From: a virus
DNA length: 64,000 nt
IMG/VR virus record: IMGVR_UViG_3300035661_000009
Coordinates: 62,001-126,000 of that record
Direction: 5' to 3' (one strand)
In this document: positions 41,062 to 48,944 of the stretch, in pieces
Layout of the letters: each line of letters begins with the position of its first letter
How positions within the stretch are numbered: position 1 is the stretch's first letter
Position numbers and translations under genes: made by a program
The notes under the pieces: model-generated
Seen by the model: the letters and a program-made list of their open reading frames with translations, nothing else
What the model was told of the DNA's origin: nothing
Database searches by the model: none

Positions 41062-41167
41062 TAACCACTGCTCAACCACTGCTCAACCACTGCTCAACCA
41101 CTGCTCAACCACTGCTCAACCACTGCTCAACCACTGCTCAACCACTGCTCAACCACTGCTCAACCAA
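41062..41167. repeat. Tandem repeat, 11-bp unit, about nine copies
   Basis: Perfect copies of ctcaaccactg between promoter 41189 and tRNA-Tyr, so the transcript leader contains them. Largest simple repeat in the window outside the Ser-X genes. Confidence 0.9.
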
Positions 41168-41188
41168 CCCGTCCGCTACCGCCCGACA

Positions 41189-41217
41189 ACCCTATCACAC
41201 CCGGTTCGTACCGTCAA
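41189..41217 (-). promoter_or_regulatory. Family promoter for tRNA-Tyr
   Basis: Minus strand TTGACG, 17 bp, TAGGGT. Nearly the same as the plus-strand promoter at 48453. The 41218-41344 stretch upstream holds no convincing gene. Confidence 0.8.
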
Positions 41218-41344
41218 CACCCCGGCTTAACGCGCTGTGTTGCGGTTGCGCCGCTTATTCTTGCCTACCTGTATGCCCAACCCTAAGGCCGCAGTTAAAG
41301 CTATATTTAGTTATATAGCTTGGAAAGTGCCAAAAAAATATGTA

Positions 41345-41959
41345 TCACGGATAGATGACCTTTTCTCTGTTTAACTTACTATCTGTTACCGCAATTGCGG
41401 TGATTATGCCAGATACGCAATACATGTCCACTATCTTTCTAGCGACCTCTTCAATCGAACTAAAATAACTGCTAGGGAGGTGATAGTCAGACCACCTATA
41501 GCCAAGATCGTTTTTAATTAGACAGACATTGTGTCCATTTTGTTTACCTTTATCATCTATCCAGCAAACAGATAGCATCCGGGTAGTCAGGTCTTTTTCT
41601 TCAAAGCTCCCTTCATTTACGGCATTTTCTATAACGGTAACTTGATACAGAGCGAATTCATCACAGTCATGACTATCTACCGTATCTGTTCCGGTTCTTT
41701 CAAAATACGATGGATAAGAATAGGCATTCCATAATTCCTTAGCTCCGTCGGCTACCCAAAGCTGTTGGCGTATAAAGAAGTATATGTCTTTAAAGGTGGC
41801 ATATTTACTTACTGGCTTATCTTTCCAGTCTCTTTGATATATCCACCTATATGCCTTGCTCCATTTACAGTCTAACCCAAGACTTAGGACGGTATATAGG
41901 GTTATTTTAATAATAAAGACATAAAGCTGCATTAGTTTACGGAAGATAACTTTGTTCAT
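41345..41959 (-). CDS. Transglutaminase-like cysteine protein
   Basis: 204 aa. N-terminal hydrophobic segment (about 10-28) may anchor it. S-H-D-C-D-E-F-A gives Cys99, N-G-H-N-V-C gives His143 and R-W-S-D-Y-H gives Asp158, the order of a papain/transglutaminase catalytic triad. Activity could be proteolysis or amide cross-linking. Family is by motif only. Confidence 0.6.
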   Translation of the reverse strand: MNKVIFRKLMQLYVFIIKITLYTVLSLGLDCKWSKAYRWIYQRDWKDKPVSKYATFKDIYFFIRQQLWVADGAKELWNAYSYPSYFERTGTDTVDSHDCDEFALYQVTVIENAVNEGSFEEKDLTTRMLSVCWIDDKGKQNGHNVCLIKNDLGYRWSDYHLPSSYFSSIEEVARKIVDMYCVSGIITAIAVTDSKLNREKVIYP

Positions 41960-41982
41960 ATCCGTAAGATTGCTTATGAAGC

Positions 41983-42052
41983 GCGACCTCTGGGAATTAA
42001 ACCCACCCTACTAACCTATACCGGAATCTATGTCCTACGGAAACAAAGTCAC
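41983..42052 (-). tRNA. Degenerate tRNA-like sequence
   Basis: Acceptor GTGACTT/AGGTCGC (with G-U pairs) and a T-arm with a TTTAATT loop are recognisable, but no regular anticodon stem forms. Directly precedes the Trp-Asn-Pro tRNA cluster in the transcript order reversed; probably a decayed tRNA. Confidence 0.4.
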
Positions 42053-42195
42053 ATTGCTGTGCTATATAGTTTCCATTCAATAGTTAGCCTAATCTGGCGA
42101 TCGCTTATTTCTTTTATAGGAACCTTGACTATTACCGCGTAGTCAGATGTGAGATCTCTTTTAAATATTGTCTTTTCGTAGGCTTGTTTTGTCAT
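42049..42195 (-). CDS. Small beta-rich protein
   Basis: 48 aa from ATG 42195 (MTKQAYEKTIFKRDLTSDYA...). Longer upstream reading crosses tRNA genes and is rejected. Sits between tRNA genes. Confidence 0.5.
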   Translation of the reverse strand: MTKQAYEKTIFKRDLTSDYAVIVKVPIKEISDRQIRLTIEWKLYSTAM

Positions 42196-42203
42196 AGTTA
42201 CAC

Positions 42204-42277
42204 GGACACATAGACACATGGAGTCGAACCATGGCGAGAAGTTTTGGAGGCTTCTATGCTGCCGCAACATTTTGTCC
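42204..42277 (-). tRNA. tRNA-Trp(CCA), altered acceptor
   Basis: Anticodon loop CTCCAAA with an AGAAG/CTTCT stem, T-arm CATGG TTCGACT CCATG. The 3' acceptor strand shows a tandem TGTGTCTA-type duplication, and the D-arm is short. GGACAAA pairs only with the outer copy. May or may not be functional. Confidence 0.65.
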
Positions 42278-42282
42278 GTAAG

Positions 42283-42353
42283 AGGGCTGACACAGAATTG
42301 AACTGTGATACAAAAGTTAACAGCTTTTTGCTTTACCGTTAAGCTATCAACCC
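42283..42353 (-). tRNA. tRNA-Asn(GTT)
   Basis: Acceptor GGGTTGA/TCAGCCC, anticodon loop CTGTTAA in an AAAAG/CTTTT stem, D-arm GCTT...AAGC, T-loop TTCAATT. Confidence 0.9.
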
Positions 42354-42359
42354 ATAAAT

Positions 42360-42431
42360 CAGACATGAAAGATTCGAACTTTCGGCCTCTTGCGCCCAAG
42401 GCAAGCGCTCTACCAAACTGAGCTAATGTCT
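42360..42431 (-). tRNA. tRNA-Pro(TGG)
   Basis: Acceptor AGACATT/(C)ATGTCT, anticodon loop CTTGGGC in a CTTGC/GCAAG stem, D-arm GCTC...GAGC, T-arm GAAAG TTCGAAT CTTTC. Confidence 0.9.
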
Positions 42432-42438
42432 GAAAATA

Positions 42439-42454
42439 CCCCTATTTCTAGGGG
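42439..42454 (-). terminator. Hairpin between mRNA and tRNA cluster
   Basis: CCCCTA-GAAA-TAGGGG on the minus strand (GNRA loop) followed by TATTTTC. Could terminate the 42485 mRNA or aid processing of the downstream tRNAs. Confidence 0.6.
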
Positions 42455-42484
42455 TTTGATGCCTTTAAGATTGATACCTCCACA

Positions 42485-42928
42485 TTACTCCGATACATGA
42501 ACCATCGTGCCAACTTGGCTAAAATTGGGGATAGCGACAATTTGCTGATTGTAATCCTCAAAGGAGGCATTGCCGGTTATGGCTGTGATATTTAAATCCT
42601 CTAGCTTAAGAAAGGCGGCAAAAGCCCATGTCCTTAGTAATTTGCCTGATTCATAAAAGCAGCCAACTTGCTCATTTACATCATCGATGGCCCATACCAT
42701 GCCCCCATTGTCTGTCATAAAGGGTGAGATCCCGAATGCTTTATCGTCGCCGCAGCCGAACTTAACCATTTCTGAATGGATAATATTCGTTAACGTCGCA
42801 GTATCTCCCCAGCTACCTTTTCCACGAAGTAGCGCATTTTGAAGAATTTCAGGCAATAAATCTCCTAGCTTACGAGTATATAGCCATACTGCCCGAGCCC
42901 CATGCTTAACTACGATATTTCCACGCAT
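42485..42928 (-). CDS. Hypothetical protein
   Basis: 147 aa (MRGNIVVKHGARAVWLYTRK...). Mixed alpha/beta. Adjoins the upstream gene (1 bp overlap). Third gene of a four-gene operon after promoter 43993 if the tRNAs are counted. Confidence 0.6.
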   Translation of the reverse strand: MRGNIVVKHGARAVWLYTRKLGDLLPEILQNALLRGKGSWGDTATLTNIIHSEMVKFGCGDDKAFGISPFMTDNGGMVWAIDDVNEQVGCFYESGKLLRTWAFAAFLKLEDLNITAITGNASFEDYNQQIVAIPNFSQVGTMVHVSE

Positions 42929-43233
42929 TAGTATTCATCCATTTCTGAGAGAAAGATTCCAGCCTCTACTTCATTTACTTCATTTACTTCATTTTCATCG
43001 ATATAACCATCATTATAACTGTCATGGATAAGGTCGAATAGATTATCCCACTGTTCGGGCGATAAGTCAACTTCTTCTAGTGATAGCCATTCATTGCCCG
43101 ATCGTTCATAAACCTCAATAATCTCAGCTTCATCGTTGGCAATGTAAGCGTCTACTAGTAAATCCCTAGTATCTGCAAAGAACTCTACGCGTACATTAGC
43201 TAAATCATTTACATTAGGCAGTGCGGTAATCAT
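42928..43233 (-). CDS. Acidic protein with NEV repeat
   Basis: 101 aa, acidic; Asn-Glu-Val expansion (9-bp unit) near the end. 4-bp overlap with the upstream gene. Confidence 0.6.
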   Translation of the reverse strand: MITALPNVNDLANVRVEFFADTRDLLVDAYIANDEAEIIEVYERSGNEWLSLEEVDLSPEQWDNLFDLIHDSYNDGYIDENEVNEVNEVEAGIFLSEMDEY

Positions 43234-43922
43234 AGTTTGGCCAACCCTTCCAGTAGTTTAGTTAAATTCGCCTTACTTTCGTCTGAAGAGAGGTTAATCG
43301 GGACATCAACATAACTAACCTCCGCTGATTTACTGTTAATACCCAACGCGACTTTAACTCCGTTAGGTAGTTCTAGCCCCATATTGAATCCGGGCTTTTC
43401 ATTTACAATTTTAACCGTAGTAAAATCCTTCAACGATTCCTTAATCCGGTTAAAGATTTCAAGCCTTGCTGGAGCTTCTTCGATCCGCTTCTTTCTAATG
43501 CTATCGACCATATCGGTATCGATACGTTGATCGAATAAAAGCTGATTTTTTACAGCAACTACTTCCGTAAGAGTCTTAACCAATTCACGTAAACGACTCT
43601 TATATCGTTCCTTATCCCAGATAGAATCGGTTTCGACGATGATGTAGCTATGTTTATTTACGGCAGCTACCTTCTCACCTTCAAGGTTTACAGTAATACG
43701 AATACGACGGGCCTGAGAAGGATCTTGTACAACTCCCGAATTATTCCCACGACTGCCTGGAGATCGTTGGTTTTCAACGAAAATGTTAATAATGTTCTTC
43801 AACTCAGGATGGTCAATAGTTAGCTTACCCTCACTATTGTTTGCTCCCGTAAGCATTACCTTAAATTCTGGGTATCTAATGCCGAAGTCAATTAAAGCCT
43901 GCGTCATTTCATTAATAAGCAT
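43230..43922 (-). CDS. Hypothetical protein
   Basis: 230 aa. Helical start, a beta middle (ARRIRITVNLEGEKVAAVNK), a charged coiled region and a C-terminal beta domain. First gene of its operon; no known motif. Confidence 0.65.
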   Translation of the reverse strand: MLINEMTQALIDFGIRYPEFKVMLTGANNSEGKLTIDHPELKNIINIFVENQRSPGSRGNNSGVVQDPSQARRIRITVNLEGEKVAAVNKHSYIIVETDSIWDKERYKSRLRELVKTLTEVVAVKNQLLFDQRIDTDMVDSIRKKRIEEAPARLEIFNRIKESLKDFTTVKIVNEKPGFNMGLELPNGVKVALGINSKSAEVSYVDVPINLSSDESKANLTKLLEGLAKL

Positions 43923-43992
43923 TATGGTTTCCTGTTTAGTTTCTATTTACTGCGACAATTCCAAAGCCTTACCGCGTCCGACCGACCTCTCA

Positions 43993-44021
43993 ACCCTACC
44001 ACGGTCGGTTTCCGGTTGCAA
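43993..44021 (-). promoter_or_regulatory. Family promoter
   Basis: Minus strand TTGCAA, 17 bp, TAGGGT; core identical to 28455, 38523 and 46056. Confidence 0.8.
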
Positions 44022-44033
44022 GGGCCGAGCGGA

Positions 44034-44261
44034 TCAAGCACTTGCCATAAATAAGTAATTCCAACGCTCCCCAGCTACTTCTTTATTTACTAGGAAATCG
44101 TATGGAAGTTGATCAGCAAAATGATTTAAGCATAGATCACATGTCTTGCTGCCATCAACAAAAGCCTCTTCTATGCGAGCTTGCTGACATAAATCGCAAC
44201 AATGGGGTGGTTTAACTACTTCTAATGCCGCTAATGCTTCAATTTTTTCGATTGTATTCAT
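44034..44261 (-). CDS. Zinc-ribbon-like protein
   Basis: 75 aa with C-C-D-L-C and K-T-C-D-L-C pairs about 24 residues apart, then a helical C-terminus. Likely binds one zinc. Confidence 0.65.
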   Translation of the reverse strand: MNTIEKIEALAALEVVKPPHCCDLCQQARIEEAFVDGSKTCDLCLNHFADQLPYDFLVNKEVAGERWNYLFMASA

Positions 44262-44272
44262 AATTTCCTAGG

Positions 44273-44668
44273 TTAGTCTAATCTTCCTGATTTCATCTCT
44301 TTGATTACGGCTCTTAATATCTCAAATCCTTCATCTGAAAGCGGAAAGTCATCTTTACGGAGTTTATTTATAATACGTTTCGCTCTCTTTTTAGCTGACC
44401 TACTCGGCCTCTTTGTATAATCAAACTTCTCATATTTCTCATACTGTCCGTATTTAGAGCGCCGACCACGCAGTATATCTATTTCTAGCTCAAGCTGCTT
44501 GTCGGTCATATTCTTATACCTATCCCGAGTCTCCTTCATATCGGTAGGATTGATTGAGTTAGATGGGTTACTTGGACCCAGATCTCCGGGATCCTCATCT
44601 CCACCATATGGATCAAAATCCCTCCTAACTCCTGGTTTATTCAGGTTTTCATTTTTATATCGGCTCAT
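44273..44668 (-). CDS. Basic charged hypothetical protein
   Basis: 131 aa, charged; basic central region (RSAKKRAKRIINKLRKD) could contact nucleic acid. Overlaps the upstream gene by 14 bp. Confidence 0.6.
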   Translation of the reverse strand: MSRYKNENLNKPGVRRDFDPYGGDEDPGDLGPSNPSNSINPTDMKETRDRYKNMTDKQLELEIDILRGRRSKYGQYEKYEKFDYTKRPSRSAKKRAKRIINKLRKDDFPLSDEGFEILRAVIKEMKSGRLD

Positions 44669-44960
44669 TTACTATCGTTTCTCCACTGCAAGTGGTTGAT
44701 CTATAAACAGCAGTAAGTAGGTAGTTTATCCATTCTTTAAGCGGGACGCGGTTAAGACGGGCGGGAGAGGGCAGCCTATACTTCCTCCAAGCAATAACCT
44801 TTGGTCCAGCATGAAGTATTTCTACAATACTCATATCTCCTACGATATGGGCTGGCATACGCCAACAAGTATTTTCATTAATTGAAAAAAGATAGAACTT
44901 CTTTTTCGTTTTGTTGTAAAGGAACTTCTGACCTAAATATATCTCTTGTTTCCATGCCAT
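44655..44960 (-). CDS. M[WF]-family-like small protein
   Basis: 101 aa (MAWKQEIYLGQKFLYNKTKK...), beta strands with a W-R-M and a C-terminal helix. Starts exactly at the stop of the next upstream gene. Confidence 0.55.
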   Translation of the reverse strand: MAWKQEIYLGQKFLYNKTKKKFYLFSINENTCWRMPAHIVGDMSIVEILHAGPKVIAWRKYRLPSPARLNRVPLKEWINYLLTAVYRSTTCSGETIVNEPI

Positions 44961-45257
44961 TTAATATCTCCACAGGCTAGACAGCGTAGAATTGCTGGAA
45001 ACGGTGTTAACTGGCCGTTCAAACATACTTAGCGCGTATTTAAATAAAAAGTTTCTGTCTTTATTAAGCCCAGCATAGGTTCTATCGATATGCAAATCCC
45101 ACCAGTCACGTGGCTTATTTGCACTTAGCAGCGAAGATAAATCAGTCGTAATTGGTGGCACTCTCCACACTCTACCATCTAGGGTCACTATAAAGGTTCT
45201 TTTTTGAGTCGTCTTATAAAAAGTGTCGTTGCTGCCGCTAATATGTCTAATCCACAT
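44961..45257 (-). CDS. M[WF]-family-like small protein
   Basis: 98 aa from ATG 45257 (MWIRHISGSNDTFYKTTQKR), preferred over an upstream ATG because it gives the family start and a 1-bp overlap. Ends FLFKYALSMFERP... Confidence 0.6.
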   Translation of the reverse strand: MWIRHISGSNDTFYKTTQKRTFIVTLDGRVWRVPPITTDLSSLLSANKPRDWWDLHIDRTYAGLNKDRNFLFKYALSMFERPVNTVSSNSTLSSLWRY

Positions 45258-45610
45258 TAAGCATCTCCAAGGCAAGAGAGGGGTCGAGCTTGCGGTGATA
45301 AGGCGAATTTAAGTAATTCTTTGCGAGTATAGATAGTGGGATTAGGATCAGGATTAGGATTGAGAGGTACGTCGCTCCCGTTCCAATCTAAAGCGGCCCA
45401 TTGATTATAAAATTTATCTAAATTTGGATTCACATCTTCGTGTTTAAATTCTAATATTCCTGGGAATCTAAAGTAATCTAAGTTTTTAATTGGAAATCTA
45501 AGTTTATAGATATAGGGTTCGGTCAACTTACGGAGATCTACAATTATAAGGTATTCTTTAGTTTTAGTTATTAAAAACTTGCTACCGCAGTATTTATAAT
45601 TTATAAACAT
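45257..45610 (-). CDS. M[WF]-family-like small protein
   Basis: 117 aa (MFINYKYCGSKFLITKTKEY...). Similar layout to the previous gene (KELLKFALSPQARP near the end). Contains Asn-Pro repeats (NPNPDPNP). Confidence 0.6.
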   Translation of the reverse strand: MFINYKYCGSKFLITKTKEYLIIVDLRKLTEPYIYKLRFPIKNLDYFRFPGILEFKHEDVNPNLDKFYNQWAALDWNGSDVPLNPNPDPNPTIYTRKELLKFALSPQARPLSCLGDA

Positions 45611-45626
45611 ATTAGTTTTTATTCTT

Positions 45627-46049
45627 TTACTCCATCAATTCTTCGATTTCATAATTTGGGTAATGGTATTTAATGAGACTCTCGCCCTCAAGCGGAATAG
45701 ACTTTAAATAACACTTATTCCCATCATCTACCCATTTGACACTATCTACGGCTTCCAAGTCGTTGGTATTGACACTTAGCTTATCAATACAATACGTAAC
45801 CTTGCTAAACTCAACAATAGCGACATGACTCCCAGCAAAGAAATCTTTCTTGCATCGGCCACATTGATACATGGCTGTGTTAAAATCACGACAAGTTACT
45901 AAACCATCGCAGTCTTTATGGTAAATATCCTCAAATGGGACCATAGCGAATTCTTCGTCGATATCCATTGGCCGCTTTGCGGTAATGTGAAATAACGTCG
46001 CTTGAGCTTTTGCCTTTTGAGCCGTTGGGCTCGTCGTTCTGGTGACCAT
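45627..46049 (-). CDS. Cys-rich hypothetical protein, probably leaderless
   Basis: 140 aa. HKDCDGLVTCRDFNTAMYQC and GRCKKDFF give four or five zinc-ligand candidates. ATG begins 7 bp after the -10 box. If the true start is downstream at MDIDEEF, it would have a normal leader. Confidence 0.6.
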   Translation of the reverse strand: MVTRTTSPTAQKAKAQATLFHITAKRPMDIDEEFAMVPFEDIYHKDCDGLVTCRDFNTAMYQCGRCKKDFFAGSHVAIVEFSKVTYCIDKLSVNTNDLEAVDSVKWVDDGNKCYLKSIPLEGESLIKYHYPNYEIEELME

Positions 46050-46055
46050 GCCGCA

Positions 46056-46084
46056 ACCCTACCACGGTCGGTTTCCGGTTGCAA
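46056..46084 (-). promoter_or_regulatory. Family promoter (minus)
   Basis: Minus strand TTGCAA, 17 bp, TAGGGT. Faces away from the plus promoter at 46120; the two define the turning point of gene orientation. Confidence 0.8.
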
Positions 46085-46119
46085 GAGGCGTTGGCGGTTT
46101 GGCGTGCGGGGTGGAGCGG

Positions 46120-46149
46120 TTGACGTGCAAGGTAACGGTGTGATAGGGT
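46120..46149 (+). promoter_or_regulatory. Family promoter (plus)
   Basis: TTGACG, 18 bp, TAGGGT. About 115 bp leader before the methyltransferase gene. Confidence 0.75.
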
Positions 46150-46268
46150 CGGGCTGGCGGTTTTCAAGAAACCCGGAAGACAGTCATATTCAAGGGAAGC
46201 CCCGCGATAGTCTTATACAAAAGTATTCGTAGGTTCCGCAGCACACAAATAACCCAAAACAGCAATCC

Positions 46269-46793
46269 ATGAGATTAGAAACCAGAGCACAAAGATATGC
46301 TAAGAAAGCCCGAGACTCAAAGATTGTTAAACTACCTTTTGCATTCGCTGCCACAAATTTCACAAATGATGGTAACGTTGCTTTCCTAAGCCGAGCGTTG
46401 GCTTGCTTTGGTGGGCATACAATGCATATAATCGGACGTATGCCGTCTGAGCATGAATTGTCTCGCCTATCTGGCGGGCATAGCAGGTTAGTTAAATGGG
46501 TTAGTTATAAGAACCCGACCCACTTCCTATCTGATAATCAAGATAAAGAATTGGTCTGCGCTGAGCTAGACGACAGAAGCGTGCCATTAAATGAGGTTAA
46601 GTGGAATTATGTTCATGAAACCATTGTAATTCTTGGCAATGAAATGGATGGTATCCCTGTAGAAATTATGGCCAAGAGTAAGTTGGTGGAATTGCCAATG
46701 AAATCAAAGGGGTGGTGCCTTAATACCAGTATGACCGGTAATATCATTGGTTATGATTATATGAATAAATATCTCAATGGGTCAATGACATGA
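46269..46793 (+). CDS. SpoU/TrmH-type RNA 2'-O-methyltransferase
   Basis: 174 aa. I-V-I-L-G-N-E-M-D-G-I-P (motif 2) and V-E-L-P-M...C-L-N-T-S-M-T-G-N-I-I-G-Y (motif 3) match the SPOUT/TrmH knot that binds S-adenosylmethionine. Likely methylates tRNA or rRNA. Several tRNA genes lie nearby. First gene of the plus operon. Confidence 0.8.
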   Translation: MRLETRAQRYAKKARDSKIVKLPFAFAATNFTNDGNVAFLSRALACFGGHTMHIIGRMPSEHELSRLSGGHSRLVKWVSYKNPTHFLSDNQDKELVCAELDDRSVPLNEVKWNYVHETIVILGNEMDGIPVEIMAKSKLVELPMKSKGWCLNTSMTGNIIGYDYMNKYLNGSMT

Positions 46794-47017
46794 TCCCGTT
46801 CTTCTGGGACAGTGTGCACAATAGATTGCAAATAAGTCGAGTCGCCAGTAATCCCACCAACCCATTTAAGTTCTTTACCAAAGCATATAGATCTAATATA
46901 AGGTCCGCTCAAGGGAACGAGACGGTTGGTATTGAGCGTTGGCATTATGCCCAAATAGACGGACATACCGCTTACTTTATAAATGATGTTAATTGGTCTG
47001 TTATAGATAAGGAATAG
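46790..47017 (+). CDS. Small hypothetical protein
   Basis: 75 aa (MIPFFWDSVHNRLQISRVAS...). ATGA overlap with the methyltransferase. Basic and aromatic. Unknown. Confidence 0.6.
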   Translation: MIPFFWDSVHNRLQISRVASNPTNPFKFFTKAYRSNIRSAQGNETVGIERWHYAQIDGHTAYFINDVNWSVIDKE

Positions 47018-47025
47018 AGGCGTTT

Positions 47026-47256
47026 ATGTTTGTCGTACAAGGACAAGCCGCAGTTTTAGTTGGAAAGTATTGGTCGCCTAAAACGGGCGATTTCTATAGA
47101 ACCGGAATGGCGTACCCGGCTGATAAATTTGGCCTGTTAAGGGCTCGGTATGCTGTTATTAGACTTAACTCAGTTTTTCGCATCGAAGCCAAGTCTAAAA
47201 GTAAAATACCGGGCCATCTTGCTCAAAAACGATTAAAATATGGAGAAGAATTGTGA
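47026..47256 (+). CDS. Small basic protein
   Basis: 76 aa (MFVVQGQAAVLVGKYWSPKT...), beta-rich then basic. Overlaps the next gene's GTG. Confidence 0.6.
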   Translation: MFVVQGQAAVLVGKYWSPKTGDFYRTGMAYPADKFGLLRARYAVIRLNSVFRIEAKSKSKIPGHLAQKRLKYGEEL

Positions 47257-47423
47257 GTATAACTGTTGAAGACGCGATCGATGGAGGAAGTAGGGTTATT
47301 TGGGGTTGCGCTTGGTTCTACGGAGCGTATAATATAGACCAGACCTTTTGGCAAGCCGCCATTCCGGCGTTAACTATCATTATTTTAGCGGCTTTGTGGA
47401 TGAAAAAGGACATAGGTGAATAG
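47253..47423 (+). CDS. Single-pass membrane protein, GTG start
   Basis: 56 aa (MSITVEDAIDGGSRVIWGCA...), hydrophobic helix at about 37-51, short charged end. Start overlaps the previous TGA; stop abuts the next ATG. Confidence 0.6.
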   Translation: MSITVEDAIDGGSRVIWGCAWFYGAYNIDQTFWQAAIPALTIIILAALWMKKDIGE

Positions 47424-47681
47424 ATGAGTTACTCTAGTTTTACTAAAAAAGAAAAAGCGGCTTTATATAGACTTGCAGTACAAATAGAACATGAAGGTGG
47501 ATTGCAAGGGTTATTTAAAGGATGTGACAATTGGGCCCCTTATATGGATAGCTTGCCGTTTGAGTTCTCACAAGAGCTTTCTGAACTAATGAGCAAATTC
47601 GATAAGTTCGAGAAAAGAATTTACGAGGGCTATCTCTATGCTGAAGAATTTGATGAAGTAGAAGCGGGGCTAGATGATTAA
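47424..47681 (+). CDS. Helical acidic protein
   Basis: 85 aa (MSYSSFTKKEKAALYRLAVQ...). No known family. Overlaps the next gene by 8 bp. Confidence 0.6.
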   Translation: MSYSSFTKKEKAALYRLAVQIEHEGGLQGLFKGCDNWAPYMDSLPFEFSQELSELMSKFDKFEKRIYEGYLYAEEFDEVEAGLDD

Positions 47682-47898
47682 AATCAATGACTGGATGGAA
47701 TTATCTAAAAAAATGGGTGGTGTTAGGGCCCCGGCGGAATGTCAAGACACCGCTTTAATCGAAATAATCAACCAAGAATTAGCTGCTATGGAAGCTCGTA
47801 TTATAGAAGTATTTAAAGCTAAACTTAAAGACCAAGAGCAACAGATAATGTATCAATTTGCCGCTATGAAGCAAGCAGCAAGAAATAAAAAGGGATAA
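47674..47898 (+). CDS. Coiled-coil small protein
   Basis: 74 aa, with a long Glu/Lys/Gln helix (LAAMEARIIEVFKAKLKDQE). Unknown function. Confidence 0.6.
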   Translation: MIKINDWMELSKKMGGVRAPAECQDTALIEIINQELAAMEARIIEVFKAKLKDQEQQIMYQFAAMKQAARNKKG

Positions 47899-47976
47899 AT
47901 GAGTAAAATATCAAATCTTTCAATAGAATATCAACTTGAACATACTTACGTAGTCCCATCCAATGATTCATTTTAA
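47899..47976 (+). CDS. 25-residue ORF
   Basis: MSKISNLSIEYQLEHTYVVP..., starting directly after the previous stop and overlapping the next gene by 14 bp. Weak but fits operon spacing. Confidence 0.4.
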   Translation: MSKISNLSIEYQLEHTYVVPSNDSF

Positions 47977-48211
47977 AGGCAGAGACAGGTTGATTATTAA
48001 TACAGCCGGATCTAAAATGATGAAGCCGCATTCTTGCATAAATGGACATTGGGAATCTGGCTTTAATTTAGATCCAGAGGTAGCTGTATTGGGCTTTACC
48101 CATAGGTACAGTGAGGTTGGCCCAATTAATTATTATATTAGAGGTGTTTATATTAAGGGCCATTTATACGCAAGAAGCTCTATATTAAGAGGAACTTGGT
48201 ATGTTCATTAG
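47963..48211 (+). CDS. Small beta-rich protein
   Basis: 82 aa (MIHFKGRDRLIINTAGSKMM...). Resembles the aromatic short-protein set in size and layout. Function unknown. Confidence 0.55.
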   Translation: MIHFKGRDRLIINTAGSKMMKPHSCINGHWESGFNLDPEVAVLGFTHRYSEVGPINYYIRGVYIKGHLYARSSILRGTWYVH

Positions 48212-48431
48212 CTCAAAAACAAGCCGATGCCATATAATGAATAATTTTAGCGTTCATTTACAGCTTATTCAAAAATTTAGAGTTTATGGATACTTAGCCA
48301 TTGGAAGAAATTTATTGTTTTCTCAAACTAATCTATATACGCCATTAACGTTTTCTCGTTGTGAACTTAGAATAAATTATAGAACGAAAAGCAAAATACA
48401 TAAAATGCCCGGAATGACATTATCTTACTGA
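48201..48431 (+). CDS. Small basic beta-rich protein
   Basis: 76 aa (MFISSKTSRCHIMNNFSVHL...). Overlaps the upstream gene by 11 bp. Confidence 0.55.
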   Translation: MFISSKTSRCHIMNNFSVHLQLIQKFRVYGYLAIGRNLLFSQTNLYTPLTFSRCELRINYRTKSKIHKMPGMTLSY

Positions 48432-48452
48432 TTGGGGCTGGTTGGGCTGGTG

Positions 48453-48481
48453 TTGACGGCACGAACCGGGTGTGATAGGGT
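48453..48481 (+). promoter_or_regulatory. Family promoter for tRNA-Ala operon
   Basis: Plus strand TTGACG, 17 bp, TAGGGT, almost the same sequence as the minus promoter at 41189. About 105 bp before tRNA-Ala. Confidence 0.8.
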
Positions 48482-48586
48482 TGAGGTGGCGCGCGTGGCG
48501 CGGCGAAGAGATGGCGAACGGGAGTAAGGCAGTCAATCAAAGGGTGGTTTTGGACGTTTTATTATATTTGTAAATACGGGCAGTAA

Positions 48587-48655
48587 GGGCTAGGTGCTGG
48601 GGTACAAAGACGCTTTGCAAGCGACTTTCGATGGGTTCGATTCCCATATGGTCCA
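48587..48655 (+). tRNA. tRNA-Ala(TGC), irregular
   Basis: Acceptor GGGCTA/TGGTCC with two G-U pairs, anticodon loop TTTGCAA in a GACGC/GCGAC stem (one mismatch), T-arm ATGGG TTCGATT CCCAT. The D-arm is poor. About 69 nt. Confidence 0.6.
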
Positions 48656-48656
48656 T

Positions 48657-48938
48657 ATGTTCATAAAAATAAAGCGAGCTTATCAAAACGAGACATATTT
48701 ATATAAAGAATATAAAAATTTAGACGTTATTTTGTCGTGCCGCGTACCGTCGCGTGGGATCAACGGAACAAGAACAAAGACGATTACAATATATAAGCGG
48801 CCATACACGGGTGTTTTTAAAGACACCTCTATTGAAGTTTATAGATACGACGGATTTGTTAATTGTGGAAGCTTTACCATATCAGAGTACGGATTTGCGA
48901 AACAATTACTTCTGTTAGTTAAACAAACATTGAGATGA
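48657..48938 (+). CDS. M[WF]-family small protein
   Basis: 93 aa from ATG 48657 (MFIKIKRAYQNETYLYKEYK); an upstream alternative would read through the tRNA. C-terminal AKQLLLLVKQTLR helix. Confidence 0.6.
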   Translation: MFIKIKRAYQNETYLYKEYKNLDVILSCRVPSRGINGTRTKTITIYKRPYTGVFKDTSIEVYRYDGFVNCGSFTISEYGFAKQLLLLVKQTLR

Positions 48939-48944
48939 GGGAAC

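Noticed and set aside
41218-41344. Possible small ORF (LNIALTAALGLGIQVGKNKR...)
   Set aside because: No usual start codon and no ribosome site; sits upstream of a promoter.
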